NCBI RefSeq assembly: GCF_020166395.1
Contig: NZ_JAIQXU010000016.1
Location: 1 to 64,000, forward strand
Length of the DNA stretch: 64,000 bases
Origin: Deinococcus betulae
GTDB lineage: Bacteria > Deinococcota > Deinococci > Deinococcales > Deinococcaceae
Direction: 5' to 3'
Shown here: in pieces, positions 52,655-61,100 of the stretch
How the letters are laid out: each line of letters begins with the position of its first letter
Position numbering within the stretch: position 1 is the first letter of the stretch
Notes under the pieces: generated by a model
The model's input: the letters and a program-made list of their open reading frames with translations, nothing else
Databases searched by the model: none
Told to the model about the DNA's origin: nothing
Program-made: the position numbers and the translations under genes

Positions 52655-53031
52655 CGACCCTGACCAAAGAACAGGCCAAGGCCCAGCTGATCTCAGTCCT
52701 GACCAGGGATGGTGTAAAGGCTTCAGCGGCAGAAGTCGCGGCTGATGGCTTCCTGTTGGATCTTGAAGAGGGCAGGTCGCTGCACTTTCGAGATGTCGGT
52801 ACGCTGCACATGCAAGAGGGGGCTGTCGTGGTGTCAGCTCAGCCGGCCGGCATGGAACTGGGTGTTGGCACCCGCCGCTACCAGAAGCAGTTGACACGCC
52901 CCCGTGTGCTTGAGCAGCCGCCAACCTTAAGTGATGAAGCGGCGACCCGCCATTTTGAACAGGGTGGCTACCCCCGCCGTGAAGCTGAGCGCGCGGTCCA
53001 GATTGGTCGGAGCCGACGCCGCGCTGGATAG
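52651..53031 (+). CDS. hypothetical third gene of the metallopeptidase operon
   Basis: 126 aa from GTG 52651 (GTGA overlap with the peptidase gene). N-terminus KEQAKAQLISVLTRDGVKASAAEVAADGFLLDLEEGRSLHF, C-terminus a charged helix (EAATRHFEQGGYPRREAERAVQIGRSRRRAG). Possibly a DNA-binding or substrate partner; no family is known to me. It ends just before two strong hairpins. Confidence 0.6.
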   Translation: MTTLTKEQAKAQLISVLTRDGVKASAAEVAADGFLLDLEEGRSLHFRDVGTLHMQEGAVVVSAQPAGMELGVGTRRYQKQLTRPRVLEQPPTLSDEAATRHFEQGGYPRREAERAVQIGRSRRRAG

Positions 53032-53042
53032 CTCTGTTCATT

Positions 53043-53072
53043 GAAGGAGGCTGGTCGCAACCAGCCTCCTTC
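53043..53072 (+). terminator. 13-bp perfect hairpin after the metallopeptidase operon
   Basis: Stem GAAGGAGGCTGGT and its complement, loop CGCA. It should end the 51.4-53.0 kb transcription unit. A shorter related sequence (AGAAGCCTCCTTTCC) follows at about 53112, so the element could also pair over a longer distance. Confidence 0.65.
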
Positions 53073-53083
53073 CGGTTGTTTGG

Positions 53084-53109
53084 CAAGCCGCATTCGACAA
53101 TGCGGCTTG
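53084..53109 (+). terminator. second perfect hairpin before parA
   Basis: 11-bp stem CAAGCCGCATT / AATGCGGCTTG, loop CGAC. Right after the previous hairpin and before repeat array 2. It may be a second terminator or a centromere feature. Confidence 0.5.
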
Positions 53110-53133
53110 ACCAGAAGCCTCCTTTCCAATAGG

Positions 53134-53165
53134 TAGATAAATAGGTATCTAGGTATTTAGATATG
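53134..53165 (+). promoter_or_regulatory. 8-bp repeat array 2, parA operator or parS candidate
   Basis: Four contiguous 8-bp units TAGRTAWN cover 53134-53165 with a further off-phase TAGGTAG at 53130. TAGACT (53177-53182) follows and the ParA start is 53189, so the array lies over the likely promoter. Most simply, the small ParB-like RHH protein binds it. Confidence 0.65.
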
Positions 53166-53188
53166 TGATTTGCTGCTAGACTGTGTGT

Positions 53189-53773
53189 GTGAAGACCATC
53201 GCCATTCTCTCGCTCAAAGGTGGGGTCGGCAAAACGACAACCAGCGTGTACCTCGCGGCTGTTGCCGCCTCGGCGGGCCATTCAGTGACGATCGTGGACG
53301 CCGACAGTGAACACAGTGCACACCGCTGGTCAAGCCATGCCGAACTTCCGTTTGAAGTGGTCGCTGGAGAACCAGACCGGCTGGCCCGTCAGGTCAAAGC
53401 TCCCCGGACAGCTGGTCATCTCGTGATTATTGACACGCCGCCCAACTCCCGCGAACTGCTGATGCGTGCAGCCAGTCTGGCGGATATCGCTCTGGTCCCA
53501 GTGGCGCCGACGGGTCTGGAGATTGACCGTCTGCGCCCAACACTGGAACTCTTGGCGGATATGCAGGCCCAGAGAGAAGAACTGGATGTGGCCATTCTGC
53601 TCACGCGGTACAACCCAAGACGCCGCCTGGCCAAAGAGGCGGAAGAGGCGCTGACAGGTCTTCCTGTGCTCAGCAGCCGTATCCGCGAACTGGAGTCCTA
53701 TAAGGCGGCTTTCGGCGCCGGCCCTACGGATCTTGGTGAATATGCCGCTGTGTGGAATGAGGTGATGGCATGA
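53189..53773 (+). CDS. parA: ParA family plasmid partition ATPase
   Basis: 194 aa from GTG 53189; GTG 53183 is two codons longer. Deviant Walker A KGGVGKTT (residues 10-17), switch I region DADSEHSAHRW, Walker B VIIDTPP, plus ALVPVAPTGLEIDRL. No HTH at the N-terminus, so it is the small type Ib ParA. TAGACT sits six bases before the start with no Shine-Dalgarno, which fits a leaderless mRNA, frequent in Deinococcus. It drives plasmid segregation with the gene that overlaps its stop. Confidence 0.92.
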   Translation: MKTIAILSLKGGVGKTTTSVYLAAVAASAGHSVTIVDADSEHSAHRWSSHAELPFEVVAGEPDRLARQVKAPRTAGHLVIIDTPPNSRELLMRAASLADIALVPVAPTGLEIDRLRPTLELLADMQAQREELDVAILLTRYNPRRRLAKEAEEALTGLPVLSSRIRELESYKAAFGAGPTDLGEYAAVWNEVMA

Positions 53774-54012
53774 CGAAACGTCCTAAGCTCGGGGCCGTAT
53801 TTTCAGGGGAAGCTACGGCGAAGGTAGTGGCCAACTCGGTACCGACAGCGAGAGCCGCAAACGCTGAGGAAGTGTCAGTCGAAAAGATTGTCCAGCTCAA
53901 CGTGGCCGTGCCGGAATCTCTGCGCCGATTAGTGAAGATCAAGGCCCTTCAAAGTGGCCAAGATATGAATACAGTGGTGAAAGAACTCCTCACCGCTTGG
54001 GTCAAGGAATAG
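53770..54012 (+). CDS. parB: ParB-like small RHH-type partition protein
   Basis: 80 aa, ATG 53770 overlapping parA's stop (ATGA). Flexible N-terminus (TKRPKLGAVFSGEATAKVVAN), then a C-terminal ribbon-helix-helix: VEKIVQLNVAVPESLRRLVKIKALQSGQDMNTVVKELLTAWVKE, with the beta strand VQLNVAVP. This layout is usual for centromere-binding partners of small ParA (ParG, ParB of type Ib). The stop TAG is the first unit of repeat array 3. Symbol is by position. Confidence 0.8.
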   Translation: MTKRPKLGAVFSGEATAKVVANSVPTARAANAEEVSVEKIVQLNVAVPESLRRLVKIKALQSGQDMNTVVKELLTAWVKE

Positions 54013-54049
54013 GTAGCTAGAAACCTATTGACATAGAGAGCTATTTTGG
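54010..54049 (+). promoter_or_regulatory. 8-bp repeat array 3 after parB
   Basis: Five consecutive 8-bp steps each starting TA(G/T) (TAGGTAGC at 54010, TAGAAACC, TATTGACA, TAGAGAGC, TATTTTGG) run from the parB stop codon. More degenerate than arrays 1 and 2. It contains TTGACA at 54028-54033, a possible -35 for the HNH gene. Confidence 0.45.
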
Positions 54050-54062
54050 TCGAGGTGTGACG

Positions 54063-54107
54063 ATGCAGAATCTGGTTGCAAATTTGCTGGTCAGAGAGCT
54101 CCAGTGA
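54063..54107 (+). CDS. 14-aa leader peptide candidate
   Basis: ATG 54063 to TGA 54105, peptide MQNLVANLLVRELQ, GAGGTG upstream. Its stop overlaps the GTG start of the HNH gene (GTGA), the same design as the leader at 51424. Probably a coupling device. Confidence 0.35.
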   Translation: MQNLVANLLVRELQ

Positions 54108-54415
54108 AGCGGCGCAAAAAGTACGTCCAGATCTGGGATAAGGCCACAGGCAAGAAGGTTCTCTTACACCGGAAAATTGCCGAGGAACGTCTGGGGAGAC
54201 CTCTTTTACCGGGAGAAATTGTCCATCACCGAGACGGCGACAGCAGCAACAACGATCCAGAGAATTTGCTGGTTTTGCCCAGTCAGCGTTACCACGCCCA
54301 TGTGGAGTATCACCTCCGGTGTGAGAAGCGGGGAATGCCCAACCTCTTTCCTGAATTTTTTAGAGGGATCAGGGAGCGTCAGCCAGGCTCCTTATTTGAC
54401 AGCGTGCTCTGTTAG
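54104..54415 (+). CDS. HNH endonuclease-like protein
   Basis: 103 aa, GTG 54104. KRRKKYVQIWDKATGKKVLLHRKIAEERLGRPLLPGEIVHHRDGDSSNNDPENLLVL contains an HNH core as in homing and phage HNH nucleases: H-H in VHHRDGD, N in NNDPENL, and the later H in YHAHVEYH. Intact size for a stand-alone HNH. Last gene before IS6 debris. Nicking or cutting is the likely activity. Confidence 0.85.
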   Translation: MKRRKKYVQIWDKATGKKVLLHRKIAEERLGRPLLPGEIVHHRDGDSSNNDPENLLVLPSQRYHAHVEYHLRCEKRGMPNLFPEFFRGIRERQPGSLFDSVLC

Positions 54416-54465
54416 AGGCTGCGGTTCTGGCAACTTAACTCCATTAGGCTAATGAGTCGTGACTG

Positions 54466-55205
54466 ATCGGAAACTGTACCGCCACGGTTGTGGCAAGTTG
54501 TTGGGGTATGGTGACGCGGTGTTGAGCGACCAGAAACTCCCCGGCTGAAGAACTGCTGCTGGAGCGGGGCATCTACGTGACCCGTGAATCTATCCGTACG
54601 TGGTGCATCAACTTCAGCGATCTCTTCGCTCAGAGCCTCCGCCACCGAGAACCACGTCGTGGTTCTCGGTAGCACCTCGATGAAATGTCGGCGGCGTCAA
54701 ACACTGGCTCTGGCGGGCGGTCGACGAGCATGGCTTCGTGTTGGACGTCTTGCTGCCGCAACACCGAGACATGGAGGCCGCCAAATCGTTCTTCTCCTGG
54801 CTGTTGAGGAAGTACGACGTGTCGGAGGTCATCCATACTGACAAGCTCTGGAGTGATGGTGCAGTCTTTCAGAAAGTTCCCGTGCTCCACGCTGTGGAGC
54901 ACGTCCAAGTCATCTCCTCCGCCCGACGCAACGATCTGATTGAGCAATCCCACCGTTCCACACGACGATAGGAACGTCAGAAGGTCACGACGACGAGCAC
55001 AGGGCTTCCTCGGGCGTGCACGCTCGAGTCTCGAACCTTCACCACCCCCCTCGCTCCACTGTCCCCGCTCGCCATCTTCGCTGCCAGCAACAATCTGCGT
55101 TCAAGACGTGGCAGGAAGTGGTACAGCGCGTGGTCTGAACTTCAGACCACGCGCTGTACTAGAGCTTCCCGCTTTCTGACCACCAGCAACTTGCCACAAC
55201 CCCAG
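54466..55205 (+). mobile_element. decayed IS6-family element
   Basis: Inverted ends GTTGTGGCAAGTTG (about 54489) and CAACTTGCCACAAC (about 55186) bound a broken transposase. The IS has lost its N-terminal codons, and several frame changes are needed. Confidence 0.7.
54541..55010 (+). pseudogene. IS6-family transposase remnant
   Basis: Reads EELLLERGIYVTRESIRTWCINFSDLFAQSLR, then in another frame HWLWRAVDEHGFVLDVLLPQHRDMEAAKSFFSWLLRKYDVSEVIHTDKLWSDGAVFQKVPVLHAVEHVQVISSARRNDLIEQSHRSTRR. The IS6 DDE core is visible: the first D in WRAVDEHG and the second in VIHTDKLWS. Frameshifts and a missing N-terminus inactivate it. Confidence 0.8.
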
Positions 55206-55335
55206 CAGGAGTTCCTCGACGTCCCGATAACTCAGCGTGAAGCGGCGGTATAGCCAGACGGCGTACCCAATGACCTCAAGCGGGAAAGCGAGCAGGAGTG
55301 TATCCGTTACTACGAAATGGATGAGCCCCGATCAC
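55200..55335 (-). pseudogene. N-terminal IS6 transposase fragment in opposite orientation
   Basis: On the minus strand: ...FPLEVIGYAVWLYRRFTLSYRDVEELLL, the typical N-terminus of IS6 transposases, which then runs into the right end of the neighbouring element. It faces the copy at 54541, so it is either an inverted piece of it or a second insertion. Confidence 0.7.
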
Positions 55336-55345
55336 CTCAACAGGT

Positions 55346-56128
55346 TCAACCCATAGTGGAGAAGACGTGCTCAATCAGCGAACTTCCTTGCAGCGCATCG
55401 TAAACATCAGCGACCTGACGGGCCGCACTGGGACCCAGACGTACGCCGACTTCGAAGTTCATGCCCAAGCCGTGGCCGGTCATGTTAGCCGAGCCAAGCA
55501 CCACCTGTGTCTGGTCAGCGACTGCGAGTTTGGCGTGCAGCAACCCGCCAGTATGGCGGGCACTGTAAACGCTTAGAGACGCGCCGAGGCGCTCGGCGGA
55601 CTGGCGCAGGGGCTCCACGGCGCGGCTTTGCAGACTTGCAAGGTCGTGCAGGTCCTGGGCAATCAACGAGGTGCGCACACCACGCGCGAGCACGCGCAGC
55701 AACGCCTCGCTCACGACCGTGATGCCTGACAGCGTCAGGAACGGGGACATCAGACGCAGTTCCTTCTGAGCGGCGTCGATGGTCTGGGTGAGTCCATCAA
55801 GGTAAGGCGTGGGTGGGTGACTGCTCGGGATCGCAGCACTCAGAGCCGTATTCAGAGACTCCGGGAGGGTCCACAGCAGGCCGCTTCCCCTGTCTCCGGC
55901 GAGGTCTCCGAGCAGCGCCGCAAGTGGCCCGGGGCGTAGGAGGTCGCCTTCGCCGTCTAGAGCGCCGGCCGCTTTGAGGCGCTGCCACAGCGCCTCGCGA
56001 CTGCCCTCGCCGAGCAGATCCTCCACCCAGGCGAGGTCGCGGTAGGTCATGGGCCGACCAGCTTGGGCCCACAAGGCCCGGGCTGCGCGGGTGAGCTGGT
56101 CATCCGTGAGAGTCAAGCTAGTGTTCAC
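55346..56128 (-). CDS. drmC: DISARM phospholipase D-like protein DrmC
   Basis: 260 aa from GTG 56128, after GAGGTGGGG. N-terminal 100 residues helical (LTDDQLTRAARALWAQAGRPMTYRDLAWVEDLLG). About 110-255 is a PLD fold with one HKD motif (H203-A-K...D, then VVLGSANMTGHGLGMNFEVGV). In DISARM anti-phage systems drmC accompanies drmA and drmB and is often dispensable. The start lies 8 bp after the drmB stop. Intact. It is the last gene of the cluster before IS6 debris. Confidence 0.88.
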   Translation of the reverse strand: MNTSLTLTDDQLTRAARALWAQAGRPMTYRDLAWVEDLLGEGSREALWQRLKAAGALDGEGDLLRPGPLAALLGDLAGDRGSGLLWTLPESLNTALSAAIPSSHPPTPYLDGLTQTIDAAQKELRLMSPFLTLSGITVVSEALLRVLARGVRTSLIAQDLHDLASLQSRAVEPLRQSAERLGASLSVYSARHTGGLLHAKLAVADQTQVVLGSANMTGHGLGMNFEVGVRLGPSAARQVADVYDALQGSSLIEHVFSTMG

Positions 56129-56136
56129 GCCCCACC

Positions 56137-58050
56137 TCAGCTTTCGTCTTCCGGGGTAAGCAGCGCGTCCTGCCAGTAGCCGTGCGTGATAGTCCTGGTG
56201 CCAAAATCCTGACCGTCAGGGAGTGGGCCGCCGTAGAGAGTGGCGCGGGAAAGCAAGCCGTTGAAATGCGTGCAGTTGAACTCGCGGTGCAGGCACCCGG
56301 CACAGGTGCCGCCATCGCGCGCGCAGAGCGGATCGTAGATGCAATCGCGGCCCTGCTGGGCGGCCTCGCGCAGCCATAGCGGCAGGCGCTGCTCGAAGAG
56401 AGTTAGGAGCCCGCCGATCTTGCTCTCAGTAAAGCGGTTGGCATACAGCACGAACGACAGGCTTTCAGGCAACAGGTACTCGCCGATGCTAGAGATCGCG
56501 TAGCCGCTCCACTCCATACGCTGAGCCATGACGTGACTGATTGTGTGGATCAACGTCTGTAAGGCCGCCGAGGCGGGGTGCAGGGTGCCGTCGTCGCGTC
56601 GAGGGGTCTTAAGAGCGCCTCGCCACAGCCATGCCCAGGCAGCGACCGCGTCGGTGGGCACCGCGCCGTGTATCAGGCGATTGTCAGTCATCCAGCGGGC
56701 GACGCGCAGTGGGTCGAGTTGGAACCACAGTGCCTCGGTCTCGGTGGGCAGTGCGAAGATCGGAGAGCGCGGGTCGTCGCTGCTCCGGTCGGCGGGAAAA
56801 GGGTTGAGCATGCTCGCTTTGGGCTTCTTTGTGACGCGGGTGTACCCAAAGGCGGCCTGGGCGATAGGGAAGTTCTCTACGGCCTCGGCGTGGGCGATGC
56901 CGAGTCGGGTCATGATATCCAGGGCGTCTTTCAGGAAGCGGTCAGCCTGCGCCGTCTGGCCGCGGCGACGCAACTGCGTAGCGACGGCCTCGGGGGTCGT
57001 CAGGGTAACGTTGTCGCGCAGGGTGACGTGCTCGATGAGCTTGCGTCCCGGCACGCCCCCGGTGAGCGCGCCGAGGTGGTGGTGCACAGTGTTGATGGCA
57101 GCATGCCCAGGGGGATTGGCTTTCTCCGCGTCGTGCCGGAGCACCTCGGGGTGGTTAGGATCAAGTGCGCGAAGCGCTTCGATGATGCGGTCGGCGGTGG
57201 AGCCAGCCTGCCCCTCCCACTCAGCGCGCTTCTGAGCGACGTCCAGCACGGGTTCCGCGAGGACACCCCAGGTGCGGGCAAGCAGCAGCGTCTCGGCGTC
57301 CTCAACTTGTGTGAGGCGCTGCTCGTGACCCTGCTGGAGGTTGATGAAGGTGGCGATGAGGGGGTTGTAGAGCCCAGGCTCAGCGACGGGGTACACACGC
57401 ATCTTGCGGTCCGAGTCGGGCCGCCCAGCCGCAAGGGAAGCCTCGCTGTACTTACATGTACACGGTGTCTGGAAGAGGCCTTGCAAGGGCGTAGCGCACG
57501 CAGGGTTTAGGCACACCCAGCGGGCGAGCGGCGTGCGACCGGGGTCGTACAGGCGCATTTCCGTGCCGCCGCAACGTTTGCACTTGCGGCCCTTAGGCAG
57601 ATAGAGCGTCTCCAGGCGCCCACAGTTGTGCGCCTGCACGTACCGGAGCTGCTTCATGGTCCCGTCGCAGCCCTTGCGCGGGCAGCGGCCGAGGTGGCTA
57701 CCGCGCCGACGGGCCGTCTCGTAATCAGTCACGTACCCGCACTGCTGGCACTGGACGTTCTCCGGGAACGGCTCAAAATTCACCGTGCGCGGTGCCCCGA
57801 GGCGGAAGTGCCGACTGCGCCGCGCGGGGTCGCGTATGTCGGGGAAGTTCATGCGAAAGTTCTCCGGCCACTGCGCGGCCATCTCGGCGATCGTGTCGTA
57901 CAGTGCCGTCTCATTTAGGCTGCCGCTGTCGAGCGGGTCGAGGTCGATGCTGGTGACCTTGCACAACCCAAAATCGTCGTGGTGGAAGATGCTCTCGGGC
58001 GTGTGCTGGAAGAGGATCTGCGTCTGGCCGCGGGTGAACGCTTTGGGCAT
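56137..58050 (-). CDS. drmB: DISARM protein DrmB (DUF1998)
   Basis: 637 aa, ATG 58050. N-terminal zinc ribbons (VQCQQCGYVTDY...RCPRKGC; CKRCGGTEMR...CLNPACATP), middle helical region, C-terminal DUF1998 with Cys cluster (CIYDPLCARDGGTCAGCLHREFNC). DrmB works with the DrmA helicase as the core DISARM complex that binds and blocks incoming phage DNA. Normal family length, intact. In series with drmA (77 bp gap) and drmC. Confidence 0.9.
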   Translation of the reverse strand: MPKAFTRGQTQILFQHTPESIFHHDDFGLCKVTSIDLDPLDSGSLNETALYDTIAEMAAQWPENFRMNFPDIRDPARRSRHFRLGAPRTVNFEPFPENVQCQQCGYVTDYETARRRGSHLGRCPRKGCDGTMKQLRYVQAHNCGRLETLYLPKGRKCKRCGGTEMRLYDPGRTPLARWVCLNPACATPLQGLFQTPCTCKYSEASLAAGRPDSDRKMRVYPVAEPGLYNPLIATFINLQQGHEQRLTQVEDAETLLLARTWGVLAEPVLDVAQKRAEWEGQAGSTADRIIEALRALDPNHPEVLRHDAEKANPPGHAAINTVHHHLGALTGGVPGRKLIEHVTLRDNVTLTTPEAVATQLRRRGQTAQADRFLKDALDIMTRLGIAHAEAVENFPIAQAAFGYTRVTKKPKASMLNPFPADRSSDDPRSPIFALPTETEALWFQLDPLRVARWMTDNRLIHGAVPTDAVAAWAWLWRGALKTPRRDDGTLHPASAALQTLIHTISHVMAQRMEWSGYAISSIGEYLLPESLSFVLYANRFTESKIGGLLTLFEQRLPLWLREAAQQGRDCIYDPLCARDGGTCAGCLHREFNCTHFNGLLSRATLYGGPLPDGQDFGTRTITHGYWQDALLTPEDES

Positions 58051-58127
58051 GGGGAAGTCCTTTGAGCGGAGGTGCTCTGATCAGCTGATGAAAGGTGAAG
58101 TTAGTTGCTGCACCTGGCGCTGCGCGA

Positions 58128-61100
58128 TCATGACTTCCCCTTCTTGAACCACTGAAGTTTGTCGTACTCGGTGTTGATGGGCCAAAAAGGCACGGGGCGT
58201 TCCACATCACGCAGGCTGGTCATGGGTTTGGGGTTTAGGGCGTCGCCGAGTTTGCTGCTGCCGGCCACGACGCGCTGTTGGCGGAGCCGAGCGAGGAGTT
58301 CGTCAAAGGTCTCGTCAACGAGGGCGACCTGGGCAGCTTCTAGGTCTGGGTCGTAATTGCCTTGTCCGAGTGCCTGGGCACCGCGCAAGTGCGCGCGGGT
58401 GCGTTTGAGCTTGTCGTGTTCTATCCATGTCAGGGCACCGGTGAGTTCCTTGAGCCGGCTCTTGCCGCCTTCCTGAGGCACGCCGATACCGTAGATCAGC
58501 CCGGAGACCGTGCCGGAGATCGTCCGGCGGATGGCCTGTTTGGCGAAGCGGTTGACGGGGACCGGGGTGACCATGCGGTCGAGGTGGCGGTGATACTCGG
58601 AAAAGCGGTTGTAGATGCTTGCGGCGCGCAAGTTTCGCGCGGGGAGCACGACCACGACCAGGCCGACTTTCTTGCGGCCCGAGCGGCTGGATGCCTGGAT
58701 GTACTCAGCGGTCTCGGCAGGGTATTTTTCCATGACCATCAGGTTGCAGCGTTCCAGGTCGACGCCGTGGCTGATCATGTTCGTGGCGATGAGCGCGTCG
58801 ATGTGTTTGCTGTTGGTCCATTGTGGCGGGGTTTCGATGCGGTCGATGACGGCGGCGATATCCCCGGCGGTGGAGCGGGCGTTGAGGTACTCGGTTTCGA
58901 TGGTGCGCTGGTCCTGCAGGATGGTATTACCGGATTCCTTGAGTGCGTCATTCACACGCGTGCCACTGGTGAGGCTGCCGACGTAAGTTAGCGTCATGGC
59001 GTAGTAATGGCGCAGCGCGGCGAGTTCGTCCGGTGTGGCGGTCTCACTCAGGGACGCCAGGGCGCTCGTTTCGTTCGTGAAGAGGCGAGTGGCGGTCTCA
59101 CCGAGGATCTTCGCGCAGCGCGAGGCGGCGTCGGTGGACATGCCGCTGGGCCTGAATGCTAGAAATACCCGGGCGGTCTTTTCCACACCGTCGTGCTGAT
59201 CAATGCGGGTGTAAAAGTTCTCGTGCCGCTGGTAACCACGACTAGGGAAGCGTCGGGCGCCCTTGACGCCATACAAGTGCCTGGCTTGGTGTTCGAAACC
59301 TTCAACGGTGGCGGTCGCGGCGATGACCTTGGCTGGATGACTGCCCGGAACCTGCGATTCACAGTAGCGGATTAAGGTCTCGTAGTGCCCAGCGAATGCG
59401 CCGAGTTCCTCTTGCAGAAGGTGCAGTTCGTCCTGGATATGGAGGCTCGGGGAGGGGTCGTAGGGCGTGATGATCTCACGCTTGGTGCCTTTCTTGCACT
59501 CGTAGAGACAGAAGTCAGTGTTGCCATACCCGTGGCCCTTTACCGTGCACTTCCACTTCGGTCCAGCCCAGAGGATCCCGAATTTCTCCTGCATGCCGAG
59601 CGTGGCGGCCTTATCAACTGTACCGACGATCATGGCGGGCAACGTACGGTAAATCTCGCTGTCGGTGATGACGAGCGGCAAGTGTTCCTTGCATGTCTTG
59701 CACTGGTGGTAAAGCCGCAGGACGTCGGGCTTTGCGATGAGTTTCACAGTGCCTTTGCCGTCGCACTTGGGGCAGTCGGCGACCATCCGGAAGGGTTCGA
59801 GGTCAGTTGGGGTGGCGTGCTGCGCGAACCATTCGGCATTGGGGTTGTTCGGCGTGGTAGTGGAGCCCACGAAGTACCCGAGAAGGAGCGGATCGCCCAC
59901 CGGTTTGGGATCCATGCTGTTGAGCTCGACCTGCGCCTCGTACACCATCGTCACAGCGCGTTGGAGCTGTTGGACGCTGAGCATGCGCAGCGGGAAGCGC
60001 AGCCAGGCGGTCACGCCCATCTGCTTGCCGCGCAGGCGGTCGTAGAGCATCGCGCAGCACACCAGGCCGAGGTAACTCTCGGTCTTCCCGCCGCCGGTGG
60101 GGAACCACAGGACGTCCGCGATCTGCAGGTCGTCCACCCAGTCGTGGTGATGGCCGAGGTGGTCTGACCCGCCGCTCACACCTTCGCGCAGGGCGAGGGC
60201 AGGGAGCTGCGTAACGATATACGCGATCTGGAAGAGCCGCCAGCGCGCAAAACCTTTGGCGGAGGCTATGCGGCCCATGGTCCGGTTCATGCCCTGGAAA
60301 GCTTTGAGGAGGGCCGGCTGGGCCTTCAGTGCGGCGATCCCAGTGGCGAATCGGGCCACCTCGCCTTTGAACAACTCGAAGTCAGCTTCGCAGGCGACCA
60401 AGGCGTCTGGGGGAAGTTTTAGGCTATTGGAGTCTAGGACGGTGCCCCGCCAGTACATGACCTCGGCCTGCATCGCCTGGTGGATTTCACCGAGGCTCTC
60501 TAGGGGCTTCTCGGCGAAACGCGAGAACTCCGTTGGCAGATGGTCTTTCGTGGTCAGGCGGGGTTGGTCGAAGCGCGCCAGGGCGTGCGTGCGGAAGGTA
60601 CCATGGTCCTTATCCACGGTGACGGAGGTGTTGTGCCCGACGCCCCAGACTTGGCGGTCGTATTGGTAGTCGCGCGGCACAGGGAGGATCTCAATGGGCC
60701 GGACCTGCCCGCGTTCCACGTCGCCCCAGAGTTTCGCGTCAGCGAGGATGTTCACGTTATTCTGCGTGCGCTGCTCGGTGTTCATGGGTGTGTCGTTCGA
60801 CAGGTACAGCGACACGCGCACGTCTCCGTTTGCCTGCGGTTCGGTGCGTACGGTCAGGGACGCCTTCAGGTGCGGCTGGGTCTGCTCCTCTCCCCTGGAC
60901 ACGGCCTTGGCGAGCGCGGCTTCGAAGGCAGCCTCGCTGGCGAGGTCCTCCTCGCGCAGAGGCGCGCCGGAGCGCGTGGCGAGGGACTCCCTGTGGGCAG
61001 GGCGGTTGCGCAGGGCCTCTAAGATCAACCGGTCGAGTTCCGCCTGCACCCGGGGGCGCTCAACTGTGTCCCCGCTTCGCGTGGCGTCGAGGTCGAACTC

